Assembly: GCA_018340805.1 (NCBI GenBank)
Contig: JACMZG010000008.1
Span: 18,622,000 to 18,685,999, forward strand
Direction: 5' to 3'
Length of the DNA stretch: 64,000 bases
Origin: Microvelia longipes
Taxonomy: Eukaryota > Arthropoda > Insecta > Hemiptera > Veliidae
Notes under the pieces: model-generated
Told to the model about the DNA's origin: nothing
The model's input: only the letters and a program-made list of their open reading frames with translations
The model's database searches: none
Shown: in pieces, positions 13,196 to 24,000 of the stretch
How positions within the stretch are numbered: position 1 is the stretch's first letter
Layout: each line of letters opens with the position of its first letter
Position numbers and translations under genes: made by a program

Positions 13196-14399
13196 GCCAA
13201 CCCCTCATGCTTACATTACTTTAGACGGAATGAATTTAACATGAGCCTCAGTCTAGGAGTTATAATTATATAGGTTCTAGAGTATATTAATTAAGGTAGA
13301 CTTTAAGGCCTTGGTGTCCTACCAACAATCTGTAGTATCTGTCTAACCCATGGACCCTTTACACTATACAGATTCTTTTCAACTTAGCAATAGTTCTCAT
13401 TTTCAAGAGGTTTACTTAAATCAATCTTTATAACTTTTACGTGTTCTACCAAACTGCAATGGACAAACCATTATCAATCCTTCCCTTTCTACCATGAAAT
13501 GAACAAATTGCAATCTATATTGATTTTAAAACTATGTAATTGTACTGACTAATTCATAAATGAAGAACATGTTAGACTCGGCAACGTACAGACAAGATAA
13601 ATATTATCCACAATTAATACAAAAGATTGGACGAAATTCAATACAAATTCGTGAAAACAACGACTTAATAACATTTATATTTATTGGGCTAATATTGGAA
13701 TAGTGTTATTGTATTTATTATTACTATAATTTGGTCATTAAACTAGTCCGAGAGTTCACTAACATTAGAACGTTTTTATTTACTAAATTACCACTTCACA
13801 TTTGTTTACAAAATTACGACATCCTGTCATTTTACTACCGGTCAGCCATTTTGTATAAATATCGAGTAAACTCGATTAATCGAATTGAAAATTGGAAGGA
13901 GTAATTTCAGGGAGTGAGAATCACTTTGTTATTCTATTCCACTATAGTTTAAATTAAGGCAGTAGGAATATAAAACGTTATTTAACGATAACTTTATAAT
14001 AAATAAAAAGTTGCTATAATCATAATGAATCAGATAAATAATAAGGAAAATGAACATAGAAACATTGTTTGATATTAATGAATTATTAGAGCACAAGCCA
14101 CTTGATAATTTAATTATGCATTAACTCAAACAGTCGTTACTTGCCACAGTAAGTATGTTAACCATAATTAACGTTTTTATATTTTCTTCTGTAAGTAGAT
14201 AAGATTAAAGTTCAGCTGACGCTCTTAGATACTGAAAGCATGATGAACTTAAACGGAATAAAGAACAGTTCAATGAAACTTTTGTAATTGATGATAATCT
14301 TTAATCGATTAAAATCACGCATTCATGAACATTTTTGAACAAAAATAATTTAGTTCATAATTATGTTTTGGACAATTGTTAATAATATATCATCTGGTA

Positions 14400-14467
14400 A
14401 ACAATAATTATATTTGAGCTAGTTTAGTAGTTCATATTGCTAGGCAACCAATATTATTCATTTACCT
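14400..14467. other. Palindrome spacer / symmetry centre
   Basis: About 68 bp between clearly matching arm ends (ATCTGGTA ... TACCAGAT). Weak symmetry continues inward (gctag ... ctaggc), so the true unpaired loop may be only about 20 nt around 14434. Confidence 0.8.
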
Positions 14468-15671
14468 ACCAGATGATATATTATTAACAATTGTCAAACA
14501 TAATTATGACTAAATTATTTTTGTTCAAAATGTGCATGTAATGCAGGTGAATTTTAATCGATTTAAAGATTATCAATCAATACAAAAGTTTTCATTGAAA
14601 CTGTTCTTATTCGTTTAAGTTATCAGTGCTTTCAGTATCTTAAGAGCTCAAGCTGTAACTTTATTTTATCTACTTACAGCAGAAAAAATATAAAAACGTT
14701 AATTATGGTTAAATACTTACTGCTGGCAGTAAAGACTTTTGAAGTTAATGCAATAATTAAATTATCAAGTGGCTTGTGATCTAATAATTCATTAATATCA
14801 ACAATGTTTCTATGTTAATTTTCCTTATTATTTATCTGATTCATTATGATTATTAGCAACTTTTCGTTTATTATAAAAGGTATCGTTTATATACGTTTTA
14901 TATTCCTACTGCCTTTATTTAAACTATAGTGGAATAGAATAACAAGTGATCTCACTCCCTGAAATTACTCCTTCCAATTTTCAAATTCGATTAATCGAGT
15001 TTTACTCGATATTTATACAAAGGCTGACGGTAGTAAAATGACAGGATGTCGTATTTTGTAAACAAATGTGAAGTGTAATTTAGTAAATAAAAACGTTCTA
15101 ATGTTAGTGAACTCTCGGACTGTTTTAATGACCAAATTATAGTAATAATAAATACAATAACACTATTCCAATATTAGCCCAATAAATATAAATGTTATTA
15201 AGTCGTTGTTTTTCACGAATTTGTATTGAATTTCGTCCAATCTTTGTATTAATTGTGGATAATATTTATCTTGTCTGTACGTTGCCGAGTCTAACATGTC
15301 TTTCATTTATGAATTAGTCAGTACAATTACATAGTTTAAAATCAATATAGATTGCAATTTGTTCATTCATGGTAGAAAGGGAAGGATTGATAATGGTTTG
15401 TCCATTGCAGTTTGGTAGAACACGTAAAAGTTACTAAAGATTGATTTAAGTAAAACCTTTTGAAAATGAGAACTATTGCTAAGTTGAAAAGAATCTGTAT
15501 AGTGTAATGGGTCCATGGGTTAGAGACAGATACTACAGATTGTTGGTAGGACACCAAGGCCTTAAAGTCTACCTTAATTATATACTCTAGACCTATATAA
15601 TTATAACTCCTAGACCTGAGGCTCATTGTTAAATCCATTCCGTCTAAAGTAATGTAAGCATGAGGGTTGGC

Positions 15672-15746
15672 GGTAGAGGACAGTGTTCTGACTCCCACCC
15701 TTGACAGGACTATGAGAAGGGTGGGAGTGAGAACACTGTCTCTACC
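15672..15746. repeat. 29-bp-stem hairpin, right arm
   Basis: Mirror copy of the hairpin at 13123-13195. Confidence 0.8.
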
Positions 15747-17072
15747 CTTGAATTTTAGTTCCTCCGAAATATCTGCATTGCAGCACCACAAGTCCCGCCT
15801 TTGGTCGAAGCATCTTTCCTTATTTTTAAATTTAGAACTTAGGATAAAAGTTTAATTTTTATAAGTTTTTTGAAAATTTACATCATAGAGGAATATATAG
15901 TACTTCATCGGTGACTTACATCATTTTTGGTTTTCATATATTTTAAAGAAAGAAATGTGAAAAGCATAAATGGACTAATTAATTTACACTGGCAAGCTGC
16001 GTCACTTTATCTATAGGTGAGCCAGTTGGCCATTGCTGAGCGTTAATGACAAGCGTTTGTAAGTACTTGTGGCCCTGACCACGGCGTAGTTGTTGAACTT
16101 GACTAAAAGCTGGCCATCGCACCCATGGGGAAAAGGGTAAAGTTTATCATCACTTTAACTCTGTGTATTGAAACTTGACACCAAGTATATTGGTCAAATA
16201 AATGAAGTCAATTTATGTTCACATTAAAGTAAATACATATTATGTTTTACTCGTTCTAAGAGCATTATCATCATGTCCTCATTTCAATTTCTTTTTAATT
16301 TTTTAACATTTTTCAAGCCTTGATTTTAAAGAGAATGATATTAAACACTATACAATTGTGATTTTAACTTGTGGAACCATAGGTATAATTTGAGAATTTT
16401 TGAATAAAATCTATGATGTATAGATTTTCTTAGGACTATAGTAGATGTAGGACATTAAGGAGCCTATCGTGTTCTTGAGTAAAGTCACGTTACAAGGACT
16501 TGATCATTATATGAATTGTTCTTGCTCAAGGAGTCTCTTGATATTTTAGAGGTATAAATCATGGTGAAGTATATTGCCTCATAGCATTAATTAATTTTTC
16601 TGCATCATTAAAAGTGGGCATTCAGTGGCAAGATCAGTGCAAGCACTTACACGTGGAAAATTATACAACAGATAATTTTTGATAGAAGGGGAACATATTC
16701 TGGAATATTTGTTTGATAGAAAATGACAAACAAGTTGTGCAGACACATTGGTCTGTCTATATAAATGTCAATATACACTATGGTGGAACATAATTTATTG
16801 ATTCAATTACAATATGATTGTATATGAGGAATTCCGGCAACTGTAACATACTTCATAAATGATTAATTTCTTATTACCAGTTGCCTCAATAGTTACTTTA
16901 AACCTCACGGGTAAATTTTTGTCTTCTGTACATGGCTTGACTATTTGGATAATAATTTCAAATTATGATTAGTGTATTTTCATTTGGTACATCATTTATA
17001 ATATAGTTTTAAATGTTTTAAAAAGAATCTTGACTGTACATTTATGATACATTTATGACTATACAAAACACA

Positions 17073-17078
<6 letters not shown>

Positions 17079-17144
<66 letters not shown>
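17079..17144. repeat. (TA)n microsatellite
   Basis: Right-arm mirror of 11727-11797. Reading frames through it are repeat artefacts. Confidence 0.95.
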
Positions 17145-17147
<3 letters not shown>

Positions 17148-17177
17148 TCTTTTATATAGGGTCTTCTTCTTCTCTTG

Positions 17178-17211
17178 CCTGACGAAGTTGTTATACAACG
17201 AAACGTTGCAA
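17178..17211 (+). other. Hammerhead-like hairpin motif (right arm)
   Basis: Plus strand CCTGACGAAG, stem GTTGT/ACAAC, then CGAAACGTTGC; identical in layout to the mirror copy at 11663-11695. Confidence 0.3.
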
Positions 17212-17259
17212 AATATACGAAGTTTTTACTGTCATTCTTTATCCATCTGTTTTATCGTT

Positions 17260-17291
17260 AATATATATATAATATATATATATAATATATA

Positions 17292-17352
<61 letters not shown>
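17260..17352. repeat. (TA)n microsatellite
   Basis: Right-arm mirror of 11520-11612. Confidence 0.95.
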
Positions 17353-17355
<3 letters not shown>

Positions 17356-17512
17356 GTGTATATGTAGTATGTATCTGAAATCTATTATTTATACGACTAT
17401 AGTTGTAAATTGTTTATATAAAAGCTTTTCAAGGACTGCAGTCTTCAATACATTGTGTATAATTTATTACCGACAATCCATTAATCCTCTTCATTAAAAT
17501 CTATTATAGTAT

Positions 17513-17580
17513 TACATCAGCTGCCAGCGTGGGGGAAATATAGTTGAGGAACCATGAGGTTGGCCTAATATGAAAATCTG
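17513..17580 (+). repeat. Terminus related to the foldback (right arm)
   Basis: Mirror of 11303-11371, with the same CAGCTGCCAGCGTGGG and GAGGAACCATGAGGTTGGC blocks. Confidence 0.5.
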
Positions 17581-19126
17581 GGCATGGTTAATATACCAGT
17601 ACTAGCTGTTGGAATTTACAGCCATAAGTTGCTCTATTATTTTTACTTGTTGAGAAAAAAAAAAAATTAGCTCGTCCGATTTTTCCCATTATCTGTTTCC
17701 ATGTAGATTGGTTTTGCATTGCCTTTAATATTAACTACTAAATATTCTTATTGGTGTAAGGCCTTATTAAACATTTATAAGAAATCTCATAAATATCTTC
17801 ATTGGCCAAGTCACATTGCCCTATCAACAATTAATAATACATAATTAATATGTATAAATATACATATTATTATGTGTACGACAATTTACAGGGTCAGCTT
17901 TTAATTTTATTAACAACAGTACATACAGAAAACAGCATGTATATTTTAATGTATTGGAAGGTGATAAAAAAGTAAGGAACACAGATATCATAGTAAAAAT
18001 GTGAAAATATATTTATTCAACAATGTATGTTGTAATAAATTAACAACTATTTTGCACTTTAAGTACAAAATCATAAAATTTATTCCAACTTGTAAATCCA
18101 TGATGTTTTTCCACTCTGTGAAACAGGATAAGTGGGTATGTCAAATCCATATTAGGAAACACTTTGCTTTAATTTCCTCTTCAAGGTGGTATCATTGAAG
18201 AGCATACATTAAATGAGCTTCCAAAATTTAATTAATATACTAATATTAAACCCAGTATATATACATAGGCTGAATGTGTTGATGCATGAAGCTAAAGTCA
18301 AAAGAATAAGTTCTTGAGGAAAAGATTTATCATTTCATCTTGAGGAAATGTGAAAGGAAGTAGGTTTCAGTACAATCTCAAACTGAATGTTAGAGAGACA
18401 AGAACCTTATTGCCTGCATTGTTTCATAAATTTAGGGCCAATAACTGAAAAAGAAAATCATAAGTAGAGAATAGGAGCAGAATATTTTAATATTTTACAA
18501 CCACATATTATGGCCAAGTTAATACTCATTATGAATATTGTATCTGTGTACATCATACATGCATGATGAGGACACCCTTTTCCACCTCAAAAGCCTTGAT
18601 TGAGGTGGAGTAGTACTATGTAGGATGTAGGAATTATGTGATAAGAAAGAAAACTTCAGAGAATCTTAACAATATCTTCCTGTACAAGATACACACTATA
18701 ATATAATCCTGCAAAAAATACAGGATGATATGTTGGCTCTATCAGCTTCAGTGATAGAGGCACAAAAATATCTATACAAGTCTCGCTTATCCTTTTTATG
18801 TGTGCTTCTTCAAAGATGATACATGTCTCATTACACAAAAATAGCACTCAGTAATTTGCAAAGAGATTTGGAGTAAATGCCCATTTATGAGATTCCTAAC
18901 ATATGAGTATTGCAACTATTTGCTGAGTAGGATTTAAATTCATTATTGATAGTAATACATTTCCTGTAATAATTTGTAATGTAATTAAAGTAAGTAAAGT
19001 TATTATTATAGAACAAAAGAGTATTCTATATGGAATAATATTTTAGAGTATAGTATAGTATATTCTACTTAATAATAATAACTTATTCTATACTTCTTTA
19101 GGACGTTCCCTTGATCTATACGTATT

Positions 19127-19192
19127 AATGAAAGAATCAGGTACTGTCGATACTTGCTGTTGCAAGTATCGGCGGTACCTGATTCTTTCATT
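19127..19192. repeat. Strong hairpin, right arm
   Basis: Cleaner copy of the hairpin: a 31-nt stem with a 4-nt loop (TACTTGC-tgtt-GCAAGTA), nearly perfect over its length. Confidence 0.8.
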
Positions 19193-20043
19193 GCCTCTTC
19201 AACTTGCAGTAAATATAACTTCTTTTATTTCACCATACATATTACTTCAAAGACAGGGAATCTGATGTATTGAACACCTTTTAAGACATCTGTAAAACTA
19301 TATTATTGAAAAATTGAGAGAGGAATTCTTCATTGCCGTTATTAAGTTAAATAGAAACCATAGATTAGTGTTTAAAATTGACTCCATATTAAAATCGTAA
19401 ACTACATAATTAAATGCATTTTTACTTGAGTGCTATTCATCATATGGTGGTTTCATTGTATAAGTCATTATGCCTACATATTATTATTTCATTATGCATC
19501 ACAATATTATTTCCACGATTATGATCCAAATATAGTTGGTTTCATGTGGGGCAACCTGAATATATAATATTCCCTAAAAGAAACTTTTAATTGTTTTGCT
19601 TACACCGTTGAGAGAGTTTACTTGCCTTCCTAACATGCTTTGTTCTAGAGTCTATCTTAACCTTATCAGATACATCCTTGTATTTGATAAGATTAAAATG
19701 CAATGATGGTATGAAGACAACATCTCTTCATGAACAGAGCATCCTAGAGAGGGAAGTTCCTTCTCTCCACGAGCTCAAGCAATACAAAAAAGTTTCTGCC
19801 TCTATTATTTTGTCATTGGTGACAACATGTCTAATGGTTGCTCCTATGATGGTGACTGGAGATCTTAAATCACCTGGTGGCATGTATAGAGTTCAATAGA
19901 AATCCCCAATAAGTACGCCTTCATCCGGTTTATCGCTCTTGAATGCAGCATGGGACTCTTGACCCACATTTTTTTGCACACATATCCAGCCATGAAATCA
20001 AACATTTTGGCCTCATAAATATACTTACCTGCAATATACTTAC

Positions 20044-20235
20044 CTCTGACATTTTATTGGAAAACATGGAGAGAACTGCTCCTATCCTTAGCCATAGCTT
20101 TTTGTAATAGTATTCATACATACCAGAGGCGGTAGCAACCTTGTGGGATCGAATATTGTTTTCTTCCTTGAAGTGGAAGGCGCAGACCACTCTAGTCTTA
20201 ACTAGTTCTCACTCAATGTACATTTGCCACACATT
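20044..20235 (-). pseudogene. THAP-like zinc finger, exon 2 (right arm)
   Basis: 192 nt (64 codons, phase 0) between a polypyrimidine acceptor (ttttttag|AATG) and a donor (GAG|GTAAGT). Read in the phase set by exon 1 it holds a conserved-type Trp (NVWQMYIE), then VVCAFHFKEEN, giving C-x2-H 37 residues after the exon-1 cysteine pair. It ends with a GAVLSMF segment resembling the AVPxxF box that closes THAP domains. All THAP landmarks are thus in order. One in-frame TGA at codon 9 breaks the frame; it may be real decay or a base error in this noisy region. Confidence 0.5.
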
Positions 20236-20311
20236 CTAAAAAAAAATTATACGAGTTACAAACAAATTATATGTGACATTTCTAGTAATATATTTGCATA
20301 GCCGATCGTAG

Positions 20312-20323
20312 GAATATATATAT

Positions 20324-20401
<78 letters not shown>
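20312..20401. repeat. (TA)n microsatellite
   Basis: Right-arm mirror of 8491-8578. Confidence 0.95.
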
Positions 20402-20403
<2 letters not shown>

Positions 20404-20672
20404 TTGCTTGGTAATTTTGATTATTTAAAGGCAATACTCTGAAATATGCATACGTTGATGTAGCATTGAAACAGATGATAAGAAAGAGTAAAATTGTTTA
20501 ACCCAATGGATTCAGCTTCATTCTCAGTGGCAGAGTCTGACTCTTTATAAGTATATTACTTGTATTTGACTCTAACTGTATATGTATTATGAATACTATT
20601 CTATTCCAACAACAAGGTAACATGAAGTGTCATATAAGTTTACTTCACATTGTATAATGTTTATAGTATAAC

Positions 20673-20824
20673 ACACGGTTAAAATCAGTTGACAGCATGG
20701 GAAAATAATGGGAGGGAGCCAATGAGATTACTACCAGATGTTAAATTACACCCAAAATTTCACGCTAACCTTATTGGTTCCTTAAAACTATTTTCCTACA
20801 CTGTCAACTGTTTTTTAACTGTGT
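20673..20824. mobile_element. Foldback MITE-like element (right arm)
   Basis: Mirror of the element at 8070-8220, with the same imperfect terminal inverted repeats. Confidence 0.65.
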
Positions 20825-20986
20825 ACTATGTTTTAGATGCCATATGAAAATACCTCAACAAAGGTATATTCCTCTAGTTCTGTATGAATTTCTCAACATT
20901 TCAATGAAAAACCGATTGAACTGCTTTGCATTAACCTGAACACTGACTATATCATTACAAAGTAATTAATTATAAGTGCCACTTAC

Positions 20987-21085
20987 CTTTGCTGAGACTA
21001 TAAATAAAACCGGCCTTTTAAACCTTAGAGTTTTACGTATTTCATTGCAAAACTGAACACAGCACCTCCGCCCTCTGATCACCAT
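20987..21085 (-). pseudogene. THAP-like zinc finger, exon 1 (right arm)
   Basis: Begins with ATG and runs 33 codons in phase 0 to a consensus donor (AAG|GTAAGT). The product starts MVIRGRRCCVQFCNE. The two cysteines (C9-x3-C13) match the first half of the C2CH motif of THAP domains, and an Arg-Pro follows about nine residues later. The next exon supplies the second half with correct phase. The gene as a whole is probably a transposon-derived fragment, since no downstream catalytic exons were found. Confidence 0.45.
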
Positions 21086-24000
21086 TTTACTATAGGTTAC
21101 CCAAAATTAAAGGTAAACGTTTTTAGAATTGGTACACCGTAAAGAAAGATAATAGAATAGAGTCAAAAAGAGAAATAATTCACATGTTTTTGATTGTGAA
21201 AATTGTTGAAAACAACAGATCAAAGTTCAATAGAATTAAGAGTAAAATAAGACAAACGTTTCACACTTTTTTGGATTCTTACACGCGATAATTATTATAA
21301 ACACAGGTAAACAAGGAATAAAAAACAACATAACCTTCATCATGACAGGCAACAAGACATCTTCATAACCTCACCGATTACGAGTGTCGCTAAAAAGTAG
21401 CCCTAGCGGTCAAACTTTTCTTCGTTTGACATTTTCGATATATCGCAAGCCCGAAATACGTGAGTGAGATTACTTGTTATTCTATTCTATATAATTTAAA
21501 CCAAAGTAAATGATCAAAAAATAAAAAAAACTGATGACACAAATTTGACAACTCATGGTAAAAAATTAAAACAAGCCATAGATATCAGGGTTGCCAACTT
21601 TATTTTTTTTTAAATTGTATTATGTTTTATGTTAACAAATTTAATACTTGTATTAATAATAATTATTATACCGAAATATATTTTGATATTATTAAAAAAA
21701 TATAAAAAACAAGCTAAAAATAATCATTGCTGACAAAGTGAAAAACACTAAAATTTACATAATAACCTCAAATAGTTTAATTTCTCCTCCTAGGGAGTTT
21801 TGACTTTTTTACCATTATATTTAAATGTACCAGTACTCCCTAGGAGGATTTGTATTACCAAGCCATTTTCCCGTACTGTTTTTAAATATTTTTTTGACAG
21901 TGTAGGCAAAATGACATTTTGCAGCTTAAAAACAGTTCGGCAATGAGCAATTTTGCAGCCGTAAGTAGATAAAAGTACTTCTCTAACTGTCTAAAATATT
22001 TTGAATCACATACCTCTTTTGATACTACTTTCAGTATAACTTTCTTAAATGTATTATATATTTTAAATTTGCCTCATTTATACTGCCCGCATATAAAGAA
22101 AGTATTGCATTAGGACTGGAAAAGAGATTTCACTTATTCGCACTCGGTATAAAACTTGACATTGGGGAGGACATGGACCCTATTGAAAACCAGGTTGTTG
22201 TGATGTCATTAACCTGGTTTGCTGACTCAGCTAAATTTAAAAAACGGTAACATTTTTTGACATAAAAAGTCTATATTTGGGGCACTGAATTTAACAAAAC
22301 CAGAAGCACTTATATTTTTTTATCAATTTAAATGGATTTTTCAAAGGAAATGCACTAAATCATTAAAGATTAGAATGAAATGAGTTTTGTATGACCCTCT
22401 GAACCAGTATGTAACTGTTGTGTAATATTGACTAAACAAGGGCAAGCATTGTTTTAAACAACCAATGGTATACAAATATGAATTTCCTTTGAAATATCCT
22501 TCAAATTAATAGACAAGAAGAAGTGTTACTGTTTAAAGGAAATTCGCCCAGCTTTTTGACCACCGGACTGACTAGCATTCTTCTGGATTTTTAAGGAACA
22601 TGCGTCAAAGCATATTGATTAGAAAAATTGAACTTTAAATTGTCTAAAAGCCCTTTGGAATCCTCTTTAAACTCTGTTGACAAAACCCTCATGTCACATT
22701 AAATATATTTAAAACCAGACTTAAAAAGACCATAGATAAAGAATCCTTGATTAACTTCTAGCAGGGACTAGTTCAAGCCATACTATCCATCTCATTGTTT
22801 TCTTGGTCATTTTATTTTCTCTTTTACTTCTTGACCAATAGATCAAAATATACATTTTTGACCTAAGGAACTAATTCTAAAGGAATCTTAATTAATATAA
22901 ATACAGAGAAGTAACGTTATTTATTTAGTTTATTTGACAAAACCAGCACTTCCTCTTAATAATAAGACAAAAGAAAAGAAATTAAATAATTCTTTTATTT
23001 AAAAAAAATAAATATAATATTACTATAGATACATGGCGAGTTTCACTGACACATTTTTATCTCTAAGTAACTTATAAAACAGAACTTAGCAAAATAAAAC
23101 AATACTCAAAGACAAGAAAGTTAAAAATCATAAAATATTAAATATATAGAGTAATATTTAATGTTCTACATACATCAGCTATTCAACTTTCAAGCATTTA
23201 TATTTCAAACAAATTTTATTTCTTAAATGGGGTTTTTTCTGGAGATATTAACAATATATAAATAATAATTACCTCAAAATTAATTTTAAGCATTCAAATA
23301 AAACATCGATTTTGCTTTATATTATGTTGTTCATACTTTTTATGTTGATTTCTTAAATTTAGATTCAATCTTTTATTTTCTACTGGGCGAAGTGCAGTAA
23401 AAAGTTAATAAATAAGTTTCAGGGTTAAATCCCGTTCACAAGACAATTGCCAAGGGGGTTAAACCCCATATATGAACAAAGTAAATCTCAGTATCTGGTG
23501 TCCTAATAAAACCCAATTTTTAATATGCTAAAAATTTAAAAGCAGATTGCAGCTGAATTCCCACTCAGGCACACCCTGTAATACATATTTTTGTGGGCGC
23601 CTGTTAAGTGTAAACTTTACAGCCTCAAAAATATCAGTAAAGAATGATTTTATTGCTAAGGCAATACATTTACTTTATGTCTGCCGGCTGTAAATGTATT
23701 GATCTTTGCTTGTCAATAAAAATTTCATTTTGCAGCCTAGTAACTAATCCACTGTTTTCATAATATTTTTAATTTTTTAAGGCATGTAATTAAATATAGT
23801 AATTTATTTCACTCCTCTAACCCCCTCTACATAAACTCAAGTTGAAGATAAATAAATATGCTCAAGAAGTATCTCTGCTAAAGCTCAAACTTAGCCTTAA
23901 AACCTTAAAATACAACTCAGTTTCAACCATATTAGAGTAAACAATTTGAACACAACATGTAACAAATAAAAACGTCAGTAAAACTCATCTAAAAATTATA

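Larger units (their letters stand above)
7401..13948 (+). mobile_element. TTAA-flanked DNA transposon candidate with THAP domain (left copy)
   Basis: The two ends are imperfect terminal inverted repeats of about 40 bp. The left end starts TTTAAATATAGTAGAATAGG and the right end, read inward on the minus strand, starts TTTAAACTATAGTGGAATAG; both continue through a shared AATAACAA and TCTCACTC. TTAA is present outside each end (7397-7400 and 13949-13952), which fits a TTAA target duplication. A two-exon THAP-like zinc finger is coded on this strand near the left end. TTAA targets plus a THAP domain are features of Kolobok-type transposons; P elements also carry THAP but duplicate 8 bp. The family call is inference. 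No complete transposase frame is seen, so the element is probably decayed or non-autonomous. Confidence 0.5.
2836..14400 (+). repeat. Left arm of giant inverted repeat (~11.56 kb)
   Basis: This whole block is repeated in reverse complement at about 14468-26030. Matched landmarks include 2836-2870 with 25995-26030, 4081-4380 with 24530-24800, 7395-7434 with 21461-21502, 9697-9759 with 19127-19192, 13123-13195 with 15672-15746, and 14380-14399 with 14468-14490. Hand-aligned samples are roughly 95 percent identical, and nearly all differences are 1-2 base indels. The outer end is cut by the N gap. Contents from outside in: about 4.5 kb of AT-rich sequence without a recognisable gene, a TTAA-flanked 6.55 kb mobile element, and about 0.45 kb to the centre. 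Confidence 0.97.
14923..21495 (-). mobile_element. TTAA-flanked DNA transposon candidate (right copy)
   Basis: Mirror copy inside the right arm, with TTAA at 14919-14922 and 21496-21499 and the cleaner pair of terminal repeats (TAGAATAACAAG and ATCTCACTC are intact at both ends). Because the palindrome continues several kilobases beyond this element on its outer side and about 0.45 kb on its inner side, the inverted duplication (or assembly fold-back) took in the element together with its flanks. It is not explained by two independent insertions. Confidence 0.5.

Noticed and set aside
15363..15791. 142-codon minus-strand open frame in the right arm
   Set aside because: Passes through the 29-bp hairpin; the left-arm mirror does not keep the frame. 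No family resemblance.
16992..17198. Open frames rich in Ile-Tyr (also 58661-58988)
   Set aside because: Pure (TA)n/(CA)n microsatellite translation.
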